From Siderastrea siderea (taxonomy: Eukaryota; Cnidaria; Anthozoa; Scleractinia; Rhizangiidae), in assembly GCA_964030785.1 (NCBI GenBank), contig OZ034970.1, positions 17,319,911 through 17,383,910 of the forward strand: a stretch of DNA of 64,000 bases, read 5' to 3'. The position numbers and the translations under genes are program-made. A model generated the notes under the pieces. The model searched no databases. It worked only from the letters and a program-made list of their open reading frames with translations, and was not told the origin of the DNA. This document shows, piece after piece, positions 44,647 to 56,827 of the stretch. Every line of letters starts with the position of its first letter. Positions within the stretch are counted from its first letter, which is position 1.

Positions 44647-44741
44647 CGTCTGGCATGCCTGAACTGTGCAAGAAGAGAGAAAGACGTGGCAGAAAATGCT
44701 GGGTTTCCTTTGGCCGGCTGACCGTTAGCGTCGGCGGTTTG
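44640..44741 (-). repeat. Dispersed module, inverted copy of 29207-29302
   Basis: CCTGTCCGTCTGGCATGCC, GGCAGAAAATGCTGGG and GCGTCGGCGGTTT are the reverse complement of the 29.2-kb module. It directly follows the short minisatellite and precedes about 100 bp of unknown sequence and the 18S relic. Confidence 0.85.
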
Positions 44742-44839
44742 ACTGGATTCCCACGATGGAGGGCAAACTGTGCGAAAGCGAGCAGACCTCGAGCAAGGGA
44801 TGCGCTTGGCGAGGAACTCTGTTCCCCGTTGGAGATAGT

Positions 44840-45980
44840 TACCTGGTTGATCCTGCCAGTAGTCATATGATTGTCTCAAATTAAAGTTGTTGCAGTTAAA
44901 AAGGTCGTAGTTGGATTTCGGGATGGCCCGACCGGTCTCCCGAGCTGTTCTTCCTCGCAAAGACTGTGTGTGCTCTTAACTGAGTGTGCTCAGGATCTGT
45001 GACGTTTACTTTGAAAAAAATAAGACTAATCAAAGCAAGCCAGCGCTCGGAAACATAAGCATGGAATAATGGAATAGGACTTTGGTTCTATTTTGTTGGT
45101 TTCTGGAACCGAAGTAATGATTAAGAGACACAGTTGGGGGCATTTGTATTTCGTTGTCAGAGGTAAAATTCTTGGATTTACGAAAGACGAACTACTGCGA
45201 AAGCATTTGCCAAGAATGTTTTCATTAATCAGGAACGAAAGTTAGAGAACGACGACGATCAGATAAAGTCCTAGTTCTAACCATAAACGATGCCAACTGG
45301 GGATCAGAGGATGTTATTGGATGACCCCTTTGGCACCTTATGGGAAACCAAAGTTTTTGGGTTCTGCGGGACGTAAGGTTGCAAAGCTGAAACGTAAAGG
45401 AATTGACAGAAGGGCACCACCAGGAGTGGAGCCTGCGGCTTAATTTGACTCAACACGGGGAAACTCACCAGGTCCAGAAATAGTGAGGTTTGACAGATTG
45501 AGAGCTCTTTCTTGATTCTATGGGTGGTGGTGCATGGCCGTTCGTAGTTAAGGGAGTGATTTGTCTGGTTAATTTCGTTAACGAACGAACGTTACGCGAA
45601 TCCCGATTTGGTGGGACTGTTGGTATCCAACCAAAGTCACGAAGGCAATAACAGGTCTGTGATGCCCTTAGAGATTCTGGGCCACACGTGCGCTACACTG
45701 ACGATATTAGAGAGTGTCTCTTTCACCGAGAGGTGTGGGTAATCTAATAAACATCGTCGTGCTGGGGATAGATCCATGCAATTTTTGATCTTGAACGAGG
45801 AATTCCTAGTAAGCGCGTCATCAGCTCGCGTTGATTACGTCCTTGCCGTTTCTACACACCGCCCGTCGCTACTACCGATTGCAAGTTTAGTCAGGCCTCC
45901 TGACTGACACCGATGCTCTGGAAACAGAGCGCCCGATGCCGGGAAGTTGGTCAAACTTGACCATTTAGAGGAAGTAAAGG
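44840..45980 (+). pseudogene. 18S rRNA pseudogene, internally deleted and 3'-truncated
   Basis: TACCTGGTTGATCCTGCCAG at 44840 is the universal 18S start. After about 41 bases the sequence jumps (44880/44881) to TTAAAGTTGTTGCAGTTAAA, skipping roughly 550 bases. It then follows the 18S order: GGTAAAATTCTTGGATTTAC, AAACTCACCAGGTCC, ACACACCGCCCGTCGC, to GAGGAAGTAAAGG, where it stops short of the normal 3' end. Many substitutions occur in invariant positions, several as CG to TG or CA (GCCACACGTGCGC). It cannot make a functional rRNA. The loop composition fits a metazoan. Confidence 0.9.
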
Positions 45981-47660
45981 TTCTGTGCTTGTACTTGTGC
46001 AAGTCCTTGTGCTGGTGCTTGTGCCTGTATTCGTGCTAGTGCCTAAACTCGTGCTTGTGCCTGTATTGGTGCTTGTGCCTAATCTCGTGCTTGTGCTTGT
46101 ACTCGTTCTTGTGCTTGTACTCGTGCTTGTGCTTATACTGAAGCTGGTGCTCGTACTCGTGCTAGTGCTTGTACTCGTGCCTTTACTTGTGCTTGTGCTA
46201 AAGCTACTCCTTGTGCTTGTACTCCTTCTTGTGCCTGTACTCGTGCTTGTGCTCGTGCCTGTGCTGGTACTCGTGCTTGTGCCTATACTGGAGCTGGTGC
46301 CTGTGCTTGTGCTTGTACTCATGCTTGTGCCTGTACTTGTGTTCGGTCCTTGTACTCCTGCTTGTGCCTGTACTTAGTGCTCGGTCCTTGTACTTGTGCC
46401 TGTACTCGTGCTAGGTGCTTGTACTCATACTTGTGCCTGCACTTGTGCTGGTGCTTGTACCTGTGCTTGTACTTGTGATGGTGCTTGTGCTTGTACTCAT
46501 TGCTTGATGCTTGTGCTCGTGCCTGTGCCTGCACTCGTGCTGGTGCTTGTACCTGTGTTTGTACTCGCGCTGGTGCTTGTGCCTGTACTCGTGCTTGGTG
46601 CTTGGTGCTTGTGCTCGTGCCTGTGCCTGCACTCGTGCTGGTGCTTGTACCTGTGTTTGTACTCGCGCTGGTGCTTGTGCCTGTACTCGTGCTTGGTGCT
46701 TGGTGCTTGTACTCGTGCTTGTGCCTGCACCTCGTGCTGGTGCTTGTACATGTGCTTGTACTCGTGCTGGTGCTTGTGCTTGTACTCGTGCTTGTACTCG
46801 TTTTTGTGCCTGTGCTCGTGCCTGTACCTGTACCTGTACTTGCCCTGGTGCTTTTGCCTGTTCTCGTTCTTGTGCTTGTACTCGTACTTGTCCTTGTACT
46901 CCTCGTTTTACCTGTACTCGTGCTGGTGCTTGTGCCTGTACTTGTGCTTATGCGCGTGCTCGTGCTGGTGCTGTGCTTGTACTCGTGCCTGTACCTATAC
47001 TTGTGCTTGTACCTGTTTGTGCCTGTGCTGGTGCTTGCACCTGTGTTTGTACTCGCGCTCGTGCAGGTACTCGTGCTTGGTGCTTGTGCTCGTGCTTGTG
47101 TCTGCACCTCGTGCTGGTGCTTGTACATGTGCTTGTACTCGTGCTGGTGCTTGTGCTTATACTCGTGCTTGTGCCTGTACCTGGTGCTGGTGCTTGTACA
47201 AGTGGTTGTACTCGTGCTTGTGCCGGCACGTGGTGCTGGTCCCTCTACTCGCACTGGTGCTTGTGCCGTGGTTGGTGCTTGTACTCGTGCTAGTGTGTGC
47301 ATGTCGTGCTGGTGCTTGTACATGTGCTTGTACTCGTGCTGGTACTTGTGCCTTCACCTCGTTCTGGTGCTTGTACTCGTGCTGGGGATTGTGCCTGCAC
47401 TCATACTTGTGCTTGTGCTCGTGCTTTTGCTTGTGTTCGTTTTTGTACTTGTACTCGTGCTTGTGCCTGTACTCGTGCTGGTGCTGGTGCTTGTACTCGT
47501 CCTTGTACTTGTACTCATGCCTGTACCTGTACCTGTGCTTGTGCCTGTACTCGTGCTTGGTGCTTGTTTTCGTGCTTGTGCCTGCACTCGTGCTGTTACT
47601 GTTACCAGTGTTTGTACTCGTGCTGGTGCTATTGTCTTTACTCGTGCTTGTACTAATATT
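45981..47660. repeat. GTGCTTGTACTC / GTGCCTGTACTCGTGCTGGT minisatellite, 1.7 kb
   Basis: A long array of 12-18-bp units made of GTGCTTGTACTCGTGCTGGT variants begins exactly where the 18S relic breaks off. All frames are long and open (Leu/Val on +, Cys/Thr on +, Ser/Thr/Gln on -) because units lack stops; none is considered a gene. Confidence 0.9.
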
Positions 47661-48116
47661 AATGGGATGATGAACCGTGAACCAATCAGAAACAGGGCCA
47701 TAAATGCATTTGCAGGCCGTCAAATTTAATATCGCCCACCACTCACGCGTGTTTTCGCGAAGGTAGTTTCTTGTTTGGCCGTGCATATTGATAATAATTG
47801 TCAATAATAGGATCTTAAAAAAATGACCGCACTTGTGCTAACAATTCTGTCAAAGCATTCGTGAATAACCTACTGCAGGGTGGTAGAAGTGGGAACTTTT
47901 AAACTTTTTAAAGCGAGATTGAAACCCTTCCTCAAATTGTAAATATGTAAATAGCATTGTCGTAGATTTTAGACGCACACAATACATTTTTCCATTTTAT
48001 TTGGGGAAGCATTATAGAGTCGACCTCTTGCTTCATTTTTAAAGTGCATTTTTGTTTTCCTCTTCTAAGATCTTGAAAAAAAAAACCGGCATGTTATGTT
48101 ATGTTACGATCACCTA
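47661..48116 (+). other. Possible LINE 3' end with ATGTT tail
   Basis: VEVGTFKLFKARLKPFL at about 47887-47937, followed by a stop and an AT-rich stretch ending in (ATGTT)n near 48091-48107, resembles the extreme C terminus, 3' UTR and microsatellite tail of a LINE. The match is short. Confidence 0.35.
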
Positions 48117-48840
48117 CGTTCATTAGACTAAATTTAGCGACGAGTGATCAGATGGGACCTGTGCTTATTAAACCAAAGTTGCCAAAGGGTTCGACAGATT
48201 CACAAGGCCATTTCGCATTTTTGTTTATTAATTTAAATTCGCCAGCGAATAAGAGCATTTGGCACAGGTGTTTATTCAAAGAAAATTCCCAGAGTGAGAT
48301 TGATACACACCTGCGTTTACTAATTACTTCTCTGAGACATCTGTGTTAGTTAGGGGGAATGGCGGAATGGCACTCCTACAAACGTGTAAATGTACCCTAA
48401 CCCTAACCCTTAAACCAGTGACCTAACAGCAACACTAATTTGCACTTGAAACCAGAGAGTAGGTTTAATACGCACTTGCAGTTATTAAACTAAAGTCGTC
48501 AAAGGAAAAGTCATGCACGTTTTGTGCCAAAGTGACAAAAGAAGGAGACTAATGCGCACTTGCGTCTATTACACTAAAGTCACCAATTAGGATGACTGTT
48601 TTGCACTTGTATTTATGAAACCAAAGTTGCCAAAGGATAAAACCGATGCGCCTTTGTGTTTATTAACCAAAGTTTCCAAAAGGACAAGACTGTTGGGCAC
48701 TTGCATTTATTTTGCCAAAATTACCAAAGGATACGACTGATGCGCAATTGCATTTATCAAGCTAAAGACATCACATAACAACACTGATAGGAACTTGCTA
48801 CTTGAACAAAGAATGAGACTGATGCAGACTGACTGATTCT
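48117..48840. repeat. GCACTTGCGTTTATTAAACCAAAGT minisatellite, array 1
   Basis: Units of about 45-55 bp with the core GCACTTGCRTTTATTAAACC and AAAGTYRCCAAAGGA, degenerate. CCCTAA telomere-like repeats interrupt it at 48393-48412. The same family occurs at 57860-58370. Confidence 0.75.
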
Positions 48841-50199
48841 TACCTGCAAAAGAAATAAAAGGAAATGTCTCAATGGTACTCAATTTCGATTAATAAGAAC
48901 TGGGTCAACACCACTACACATTGAGTACTTAAAAATTGCGTCTAAGGCTGTAATGTTCCTCGAATTATATTCGATCTACGTCATGCGCATTCAGTACTTA
49001 ATTTACACTCTCGATCGATGGAAAACTACTAGGTCCGGAATTTTTAAGCAATTTTCTATATTACAAACTGACTTTACAAGGTGCGATGTACAACATGAAT
49101 CAGCTTGAGAAATAAATTAAGAGACCACATATTCATTGCTGTTAAACACTTGCTTCAAAAAGGTTCAAGTTAAGACCGTGTGCTTTGCATGGTGAATTTC
49201 GATATGTGTCCTTTTCTGTTTTTGGTTGTTGTCATTAAAAACAGGTCAGTGTCAAACCCTTTCACCACTATGTCAACTCCTGACTACAACTACTCCATTT
49301 TTGTTGACTGACATTGCTTAAATTCACTGCTACATGCTAGAATATTTACCACTTCTTAGTTCTCTTTTTGGATCCATGTTGGCCACCTCCCTTTCTCTTG
49401 CCTCTAACTGTCACCTTGAGAAAACAATTGCAATAAGATATTTAGAGAATTGAATTATTTAGAGAATTGTGTTAGTTTATGGGATGTACCTGACAAGGAA
49501 TAAGGAAATTTTTTTCTTGTTACAACGAAGCAGCTAAAGGCTTTGCACTTGTTCTGTTCATGCTATGAACTACATTTGAAATCTAATAAGTAATAGTAAT
49601 TGGACTGAGTGGGTTACATTTTAGGGACTAATCGAGCGAGTAATTTGAAATTACAAGCACGATTATCCCTGAACTGTATGACATGAAGTCAAGTTACCAC
49701 TTTCTCGGATCAATAACAAAATGCGAGATTAGAATATCTACATGCTCTCTTTTACTGAAAACGTCGGGATATATTTTAACAGTTTTGCAACCAGCGGAGA
49801 AATAGTTATAAAAACACATTTCAGTGCACCTGATTGATGGGTGCGCAGCATACTTGTCGGGCTGCAGCTATGCAGTTACAGAAAGTTCAAATTGGACAGC
49901 TGCAATTGGACACCCACTTGAAACCCCCTTCAATTACGTATCAGATAGGTGTGCAGAAAAGTAACCACAATCAAGCATTTTGTTATAAATATGATTATGT
50001 TGGTGAAGGTTGATCTTCGTAACTTCTTATCTTTTTCGTGAGATATCTTTTAGCCAAAGTTGTTGCAAAAAGCTGTTTTTGCATCTTACACAGCCTAACA
50101 GAACACTTGTGATGACAGCCTCTATAACAAAACACACACAATTACTATATTTGGCCACTACATTACGAAGCCTAGTTTTCATGCACAAAGATAAGAAGA
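48841..50199. other. No clear gene
   Basis: A minus-strand lysine/glycine-rich open segment near 49384-49420, ending in a stop, could be a terminal exon of the DUF7869-like gene to the right, but I cannot show the link. Nothing else is supported. Confidence 0.3.
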
Positions 50200-51374
50200 C
50201 GGCATTAGTGTGTGCTAAAGAAACCTCTTAATCAATGCCTTACCTGCACCTCACGTTCCTCTCTTTCTACTAGTCTGGTCCAAGTCTTGCTGATATCCTG
50301 GTTTGGTTTTGTTCTATGAGGTTGCTCTGGTTGCGTGACTCGTTGTTTTTTAAGCTTTGGAAGCATCCACTCTGGTGCCACGCTAGGAACAGGGCCTCAC
50401 TCTTGAGAACTTCTTCCCAGCACTTGATGGTCTCAGGTTCAAAGTGAAGGTGATTCTTGGGAATATCCTGTTGAGGTTTTGTCAAGTTGAGATTTGACTT
50501 GTTGGGATCAACGAGTCTTGGGGCCCCTCTTGGTGCCAGTCTCTCTGATCAACTCCAACAGTGTCCGGGTGTTGTGGTTTGATAATCAAAGATACACGCA
50601 AGAACATCAGATCGGTAACCTCGTGCGTGTGGCCCACCATCAGGAGGCAAATCTATCTTGATCTAGCGGTAAATAAAAAAGGCAGTTTTACTTTTAATAC
50701 CCCTTTTTCGCCATGTTTCGTCTTATTCACTATTAAGAAATCACCCCACTAAGGCGCAATGACTGCTGCAATATTTTCCTTTCGTGGCTTTTACATGCAT
50801 TAAATGTTTCGGACATTTCTCATGATGGGTTGAGGCGATCACTACAGAAGGCCACACGGGAAGGCTTAGCCGGAAAGAGTGCCTCTTTGCCTTGGCAATG
50901 GTTGTGGGATATTTAGTAAATCAATCAGCGATTTCCTCCACCACCCTATAATGCATGCTGAGCGTTTGATGGAATTAAAAAACACTGTTACATGAATTGG
51001 ACTCGTGTAAAAACATACCCAATAAGAATAACGATAACACATTTACTCACCTTCTCAAAAATACCCAACTCTACCAGAAGAGCCAAAAAAACAGAAGACA
51101 TATCGGTTCTTGCTCTCGCGCCAGCAGTTGTCCATTTGTGAATACATAGTTGGCAGAAGTTGACCAAACTGTATAAACAAAAGAATCAACGGTTAACCCT
51201 TTTGAAAGGAAATGTTAGCCACTGTTACTGTTAAATTCACAACTCCCTGAGCATTTATTTTGAAATGAACCTCGCGGCATTTAGTGATGACTTCTTCAAA
51301 TCTGTTGACATCAATTGCAGAAAAAATGCACTCAAGGTGCTGAATTCTGTCCTCTATATATCTTGTCAAGTGAA
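50200..51374 (-). pseudogene. DUF7869-like gene remnant
   Basis: Minus-strand exon 51237-51374 (LVHLTRYIEDRIQHLEC...) is open, with possible borders. Exon 51057-51174 (acceptor TTTATACAG, donor GAGAAG/GTGAGT) reads QMDNCWRESKNRYVF in one frame and FLALLVELGIFEK in another, so one frameshift is inside. The next segment near 50590-50660 has LMVGHTHEVTDLMF. DNxxREnKN, LALLVELGIF and VGHTHEDID-like blocks in this order mark the DUF7869 family, which is highly multiplied in cnidarians and of unknown function. The frames beyond 50550 are broken. A PIF/Harbinger element sits immediately beside it. Confidence 0.5.
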
Positions 51375-51603
51375 CGAGTTCTGACCATTAGCCCTTTTCA
51401 CAATTAACTTCTCTCGTTTGCATTACAACGTATTTGAACGTGAATGTGAGGCAGTAGAGATCTTTAGATCCACGTTTACGGCGAACCTCTAACCGCAGTT
51501 TGACGTTGCAGTTTGTGGTTTGCCGTTAGCGCATTTCTTGGTTTAGATCCGGGGGCCGTTTGAACGATGCGAAACAATGGATTCTGGGTAATATAATCTA
51601 AAC

Positions 51604-53463
51604 ATGGCGGCCACTGCAAGGTTAGTTGTGTGTGTTTTTTAGGTGTTTTAGATATTTTATGGAAATCTGACCGTTTTTACTTGCAAACATTGATTGAATC
51701 ATAAGAGTACAATCTGATAGAAAGTAAATTTTATTTTTAAAATTATTTTTCAGGCAAGATTTTGATGATGTTCTACAGTTGAAGTTGTACGATGACAGCA
51801 GCGAGAATTCGAGCAGTAGTGACGAGGATGACCTCGATAATCTGTAGACCTTATGTTTCCCCCCACCTTTTCCCCAAACTACTCCAGACTAAATCTTGAA
51901 GATATATCTGATGTACAGTGCGAATCCATGTTTAGGTACAAAACGTTTGTTTTCATTTATTCCGTTCCAAAACCCTATTATCGTCCAACCTAGATCAGCT
52001 CATCATTAATTATATTATATGTGCAGGTTCCAAAAACGTGACATGGAACGTCTCCGTGAAGGTTTGCAGATACCAGCCTGCTATATATGCAGTAATGGAA
52101 CAAATGTTACTGGAATGGAGGCCCTTATGGTTCTACTTAGACGCTTGGCATATCCTAACAGATGGTGCGGTCGGAATCTACTTTTGGGCGAAGCCAATTT
52201 GAGCTGAGTTTAATTTTCAATAAGGTACACAATGCTGCATATGAATCAATTAAGATTCGTAAGTTTCCTGGGTATGCTAGAGACAAAATCCTTTTGCTAA
52301 CTTAAACTACTGGGATAGTAGTCTCAAGAGTAGACACCAGCAGTTTTTGGTGTCTCTTATGACACCCACAATTCGATTCATGATCATAACTTAGTAGGTA
52401 CACACAATTTTCAAGTGGCAGCCTTGCCTGGCATAAAGGAAATGTGATGCCCTTGGAACATGTTTCTCTGCTAACTTGCATCTTACATTTTAGATTATGG
52501 ATGAGATCCACGACCGTTTCCACCACCTGTTGGATTCTCCAGACTTAGTGTGGCTTGACCCTGAGGTGTTTACTCAGGCCATTCATGAGAAAGGAGCCCC
52601 ACTTACTGAATGCTGGGGTTTTGTGGATGGGACACCTAGACCGATAACACGTCCCATCTGCAATCAAAGGATAATGTTCAGTGGACACAAGCGAGTACAC
52701 TGCTTGAAATTTCAGGTACTATACAAAACATTCTAATATTATTCATGTTCACAGTGTCTAAAGTAATTTTCGTGCCTCCCTTCCTACAGCCCTCACTGTA
52801 AATCCTCTATCCTAATTTAATGCTAACCTAGAGAGATTAAGTGATGCCCACTGGTGACACACCCTTAAGGCTCAACATAAATCATGCATCTACAGTTTTA
52901 TAGCAGTCAGCACCCACACTCTGTCACTTACTCTAATGGTACACCCCCTTCTGAAAATTAATACTATATCCACTCCTAATTGCAGGTTTAAAATTATTGT
53001 AATCATAAGGCAATCTTTGTTCTTCTTTTTTTTCAGTCAGTTCAAGCCCCCAACGGTATTGTTGCTCATATGTATTGTTGCTCATATGCCTTTATGCTCA
53101 GAGAGAGTGGCCTTTTGGATAAGCTATGGAGACCCTTACATCATTTATGGTGACCCTGCATCTGGTTTAACACTTAACATCATGTCTCCATTTCGTGGTG
53201 CCCACCTTACTGACAATGAACAAGAATTCAACACACGAATGAGCAAAGTGAGGGTCAGCGTTGAATGGGGATTTGGCAAAATAATCCAAATGTTTGCATA
53301 TTTAGACTTCAAAAAGAACTTGAAAGTACTCCTTCAGCCTGTTGGCAAGTATTATTTGGTGGCTAGCATTTTAATCAACTGTCATACTTGTCTGTATGGA
53401 TCACAGACATCAACTTTCTTTAACCTGCAACCACCATCATTGGTGGTTAATAATTACTTTTAA
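51604..53463 (+). pseudogene. PIF/Harbinger DDE transposase (HARBI1-like), decayed
   Basis: Exons are separated by short introns. 51604-51620 (MAATA) is followed by an acidic exon from about 51752, with a stop and frameshift near 51846. Exon from 52025 (RFQKRDMERLREGLQIP) loses frame near 52165. Exon 52495-52715 has CWGFVDGTPRPI (first Asp) and ends at a GGTACT donor. Exon from 53037 shifts near 53125, then has YGDPA (second Asp), MSKVRVSVEWGFGK (Glu) and a normal C terminus to 53463. All three catalytic acids are visible. The family cuts and pastes the element together with the Myb-like partner. Confidence 0.8.
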
Positions 53464-54304
53464 TAATTACTTTTAGTACATCACATGAAGGCTAATACAC
53501 TAATTCTAAGAATTGTTTCACAGGCTGATGAAAATCACTCTAAAAGTTAGTGGAAGGGTGGCTAACAAAATAGGAAAACAGGAGTTTCAGGATCCAAAAA
53601 GGGAAAAAAATGTCAAAAAGAGGAAAAATTAACTGCAGTTAACTAAGAGCACTGGTGGTAGCATTCTCATCAACTTTCAGGGTAAATAAATCATGGAAAT
53701 AGCAAAATCCCTTAGTTACTGCTAAAGCAGTGAGAACATTAAAATGCATTTTGTTCATTTTAGGGGGGGGGTGCCAACAGCAGGAAATTTTTAAATTTTA
53801 GTCATGAAATGACCAGAAAATTATGCATCAAAATTTGGTGGAAATCAGAAACTTGAAACCAAATGTTACATCTTTTTTACCTTCAGCCTAGGATAAAAAC
53901 ATGGATGAGCCTAAGAAAAAAGTAGGAGATTGACATGCTACATTGCAAAAGTGACCCTGTTGTTTTTGTAGATTCTGTATTTTTTACGAGTCAAGTAGGG
54001 CTGAAACAATTGAATGCCTAAACCTATAGGGTAGCTATGCCATTGAGACAAACAAAATAATTCTAATAAATACTATTTTCTCCAACTAGCAAGGAACCTT
54101 TTGTTACTACAAACACATAAGAACTGTACATTGAAAGCTTGTGAGCTTTAATGTTCTTGACCTGGATTGAAACATGTTGTCTAAGTGCGTGTGTTAAAGA
54201 GGTTTCTAAAGTTTCTTTAAAAAGAAACCTGTATGTTCAAATGCACATGCAACAGCTGATAAGCTTAATAAAATACCCAAAAGGGGCAAAAGATAACAAA
54301 CAAT

Positions 54305-56827
54305 TTAGAGTTTGTCTTTCAATAGAGACAGTAGCACACGCCGTTCTTCCATCTCTAGTTTCAACTCTTCCTTTCGCTCTTGCGCCTCGTCCTCATACTT
54401 CCTCTTCTGCAATTCATATTCAAGCTTTCTCTGTTCTAGTTCTTTCTCTTTAAAATCTGCCTTCCTTTGATATTTAGCTTCCAGCATCTCCATGGCAGAC
54501 AACCGTGAGGCACGCTTCTGAGGTGTTTGCTTTACTAAAAATATATATATCAAAAACTGTTTAAATATTGATGATACATTTTATTATTGGTGGGGGGAGA
54601 GGGGCTAAATTTTCCTTTTTTTAATGGAGGAGACTGGGCGAGTGAAAGTATCAAAGTATCATGCACTGTATTCACTTGTGGTTTAGGGCTAAGATTACGG
54701 GACAATTCTACACCACTCTCAAACAAATGAGAGAGACATCATCGAAATGAGAGACAACACTCTCAAATGACCGACACTTTTTTATACCACTCTCAAATAA
54801 ACACCTTGCCACAGAGCTCCATTGTTTGTTTATTTACAGATTTCAATAAATGCCTGGGACTTTAAAATTAAAAATATATGGTTTTCGTAGTTGCTCAGAT
54901 GAAATCTTTATAGCAATGAAACTTTTTAAAATCATTTTTTGAAGTAAAAATAGAATAAAAATGTATTAAGTTCCTGGCTTTACCTTTTGATGGAGTGCTC
55001 TTCTCATTATCTGACCCACTTTCAGCACTTGAATCCCCATCAGAGGACTGGGCAGACGTCTTCCTGCGACGTTCTAAAATAAAGCACATGGACTGATTAG
55101 ATCACCATTTTTACATTTTATAAGGCATTAGAAGAAATACCTGTACAGTGGCAGGTCAGCCTTTAAGCAACTAGCCTGCTAGCAACAATGAGCACCAAAA
55201 GTGTTGTGACATTCGGCAGTTTATGAGTACCTTGGACAAATATAACAATTCACCCCTTCGATATAACCCCCTCCCCCCCGAAACAATGTTGGATTTACTG
55301 TCTGCAAGGCTTGCCTCGTTTGTGTACAACATTGAAAGGGGGGAGGGGGAGTGGTTCACAAGCTGCAACGAATTTAAAGTGGAAAAATGGGAATGTTAAA
55401 TTTAGTATTCATTTCAACCAACTGTCTCAAGGACTTTTGTCACTAATTGAAGTTCTTGGACTCAGAGGCGAGGGTTGGGGCTCAAGAGACCCACAAACAA
55501 GAGGAAAAGGTAAAAAAATACAATAGTTAATAAAACCAACAATTTTAAATTAAATAGAGATGTGACATCAAATAAATTAAGACCACCAGAATTCAAAATT
55601 ATGATGCTCTTTGAAAGCAATCAGGATGAAAAAGTCAGGCTTTTACTCGAACACAACTGATTTCGGATTTCACTAGGTGTGTGGGCACCTAAAATTTAAA
55701 TTTGCCCCCAGGGGCTAAACACTAGTCCATAAGCATAATCACAAGGAAGATGCCATTCTTCTGGTGCCTAAGTTTAAGCGCTGTTCTAGCAAAGACAGCT
55801 GGTTGGAGTGGATATATGCTTGTGTTCCTGCTGTTTTCATAAGTTATAGTAGTTAAGTTTAGTGCTAGCACTAAATATGCAATAATCCACAAACTATAAT
55901 ATTCTACATGTCCATGTATTAACTTGCTAATCTTTCTACTGCCGCCTTCCTCATCTTTCTCCCCTTTTCCTGTCCTCTTCTTCTTTCTTTTTCTTGGCTT
56001 CTTTTTCTCTGTTTCTCTCCTCCACTACATCTCTCCTATACGTTATAATGTCTTCACAGAGCTGTTGAAGCTCTGTGAATTCTTCCTCTGTGCCTGATCT
56101 TGGGAAGTTAATAAAAACAGCAATTTAAATGGATGACACCCTATCTTTTGAATTTATTTTGAGTGTTTACCCCTACCTTTTCAAGGCCTTGAAAAGGTAG
56201 GTGGGGTGGCCCACTTGCATGTATTCTCGCTGTATTCTTGTTGAGGCAGCTGAGATCTCGGTAAACAGGCTGAACAAATACAGCCAGCATGATAAAATGT
56301 TCCCAAATCAAAGGTTCATCACGGCAAGGCCTTGCTGTTTATCCCAAAAACAAAAAGCTGCTCTTGAGACACTTTTCATTTTATTTTCATATACAAATGA
56401 AAAGTGGCGGGGTATTCAAGTTGTTCCAAGAGCTTGAAATAAACAAAACAGTTGCTACTTAACATTTATGGCAGCATTAATCGCTCCACTCAGCACAGGT
56501 GTCGGATCATATAAACAGAGAGAGAGAAAGAAAGCTTCAATCCATAACAGTGTTTTCACTAGTGAAAACACAGAGCTGTCTTTTTGAAATTAAAAATAGT
56601 TCCTACCTCTTCAGGGATTTGGCATCTTCTTCCTTGTACTTTGTTAGTATCCTGTCCATCCTTTCGCGGCACCCTCTTCCCTTTAGTGTCACCGTTTTCT
56701 CAGTTGAGAAGAGTTGACTTAGCGACTCTGCAATCTTGTCCCACTCACAAGGCTTTTCTGGTCTGTCTCTGGCAACCTCAGTTGCGAGGGCTATATCATG
56801 AAACATGCTAGGCCATCTAAAGGCCAT
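54305..56827 (-). pseudogene. Harbinger Myb/SANT-like DNA-binding protein, four exons, one frame break
   Basis: Exons are 56607-56827, 55924-56098, 54984-55073 and 54305-54534. Exon 1 is a Myb/SANT-like domain (MAFRWPSMFHDIALATEV..., WDKIAESLSQ, GRGCRERMDRILTKYKEED). Exon 2 is helical and charged (TEEEFTELQQLCEDI, EKEAKKKKEEED); in it the frame breaks near 55945, apparently by one missing base, since all other exon phases then agree. Exon 3 is Ser/Asp-rich and exon 4 a coiled coil (EKELEQRKLEYELQKRKYED) ending in TAA. In Harbingers this protein binds the ends and brings the transposase to the nucleus. Confidence 0.75.

Noticed and set aside
29207..44741. CRISPR array
   Set aside because: Tandem repeats here have no constant-length unique spacers and the genome is eukaryotic.
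45951..47804. Very long open frames (up to 424 codons) rich in Leu/Val, Cys/Thr or Ser/Thr
   Set aside because: All are translations of the GTGCTTGTACTC minisatellite in different frames. Open frames on both strands with low-complexity periodicity are not evidence of genes.
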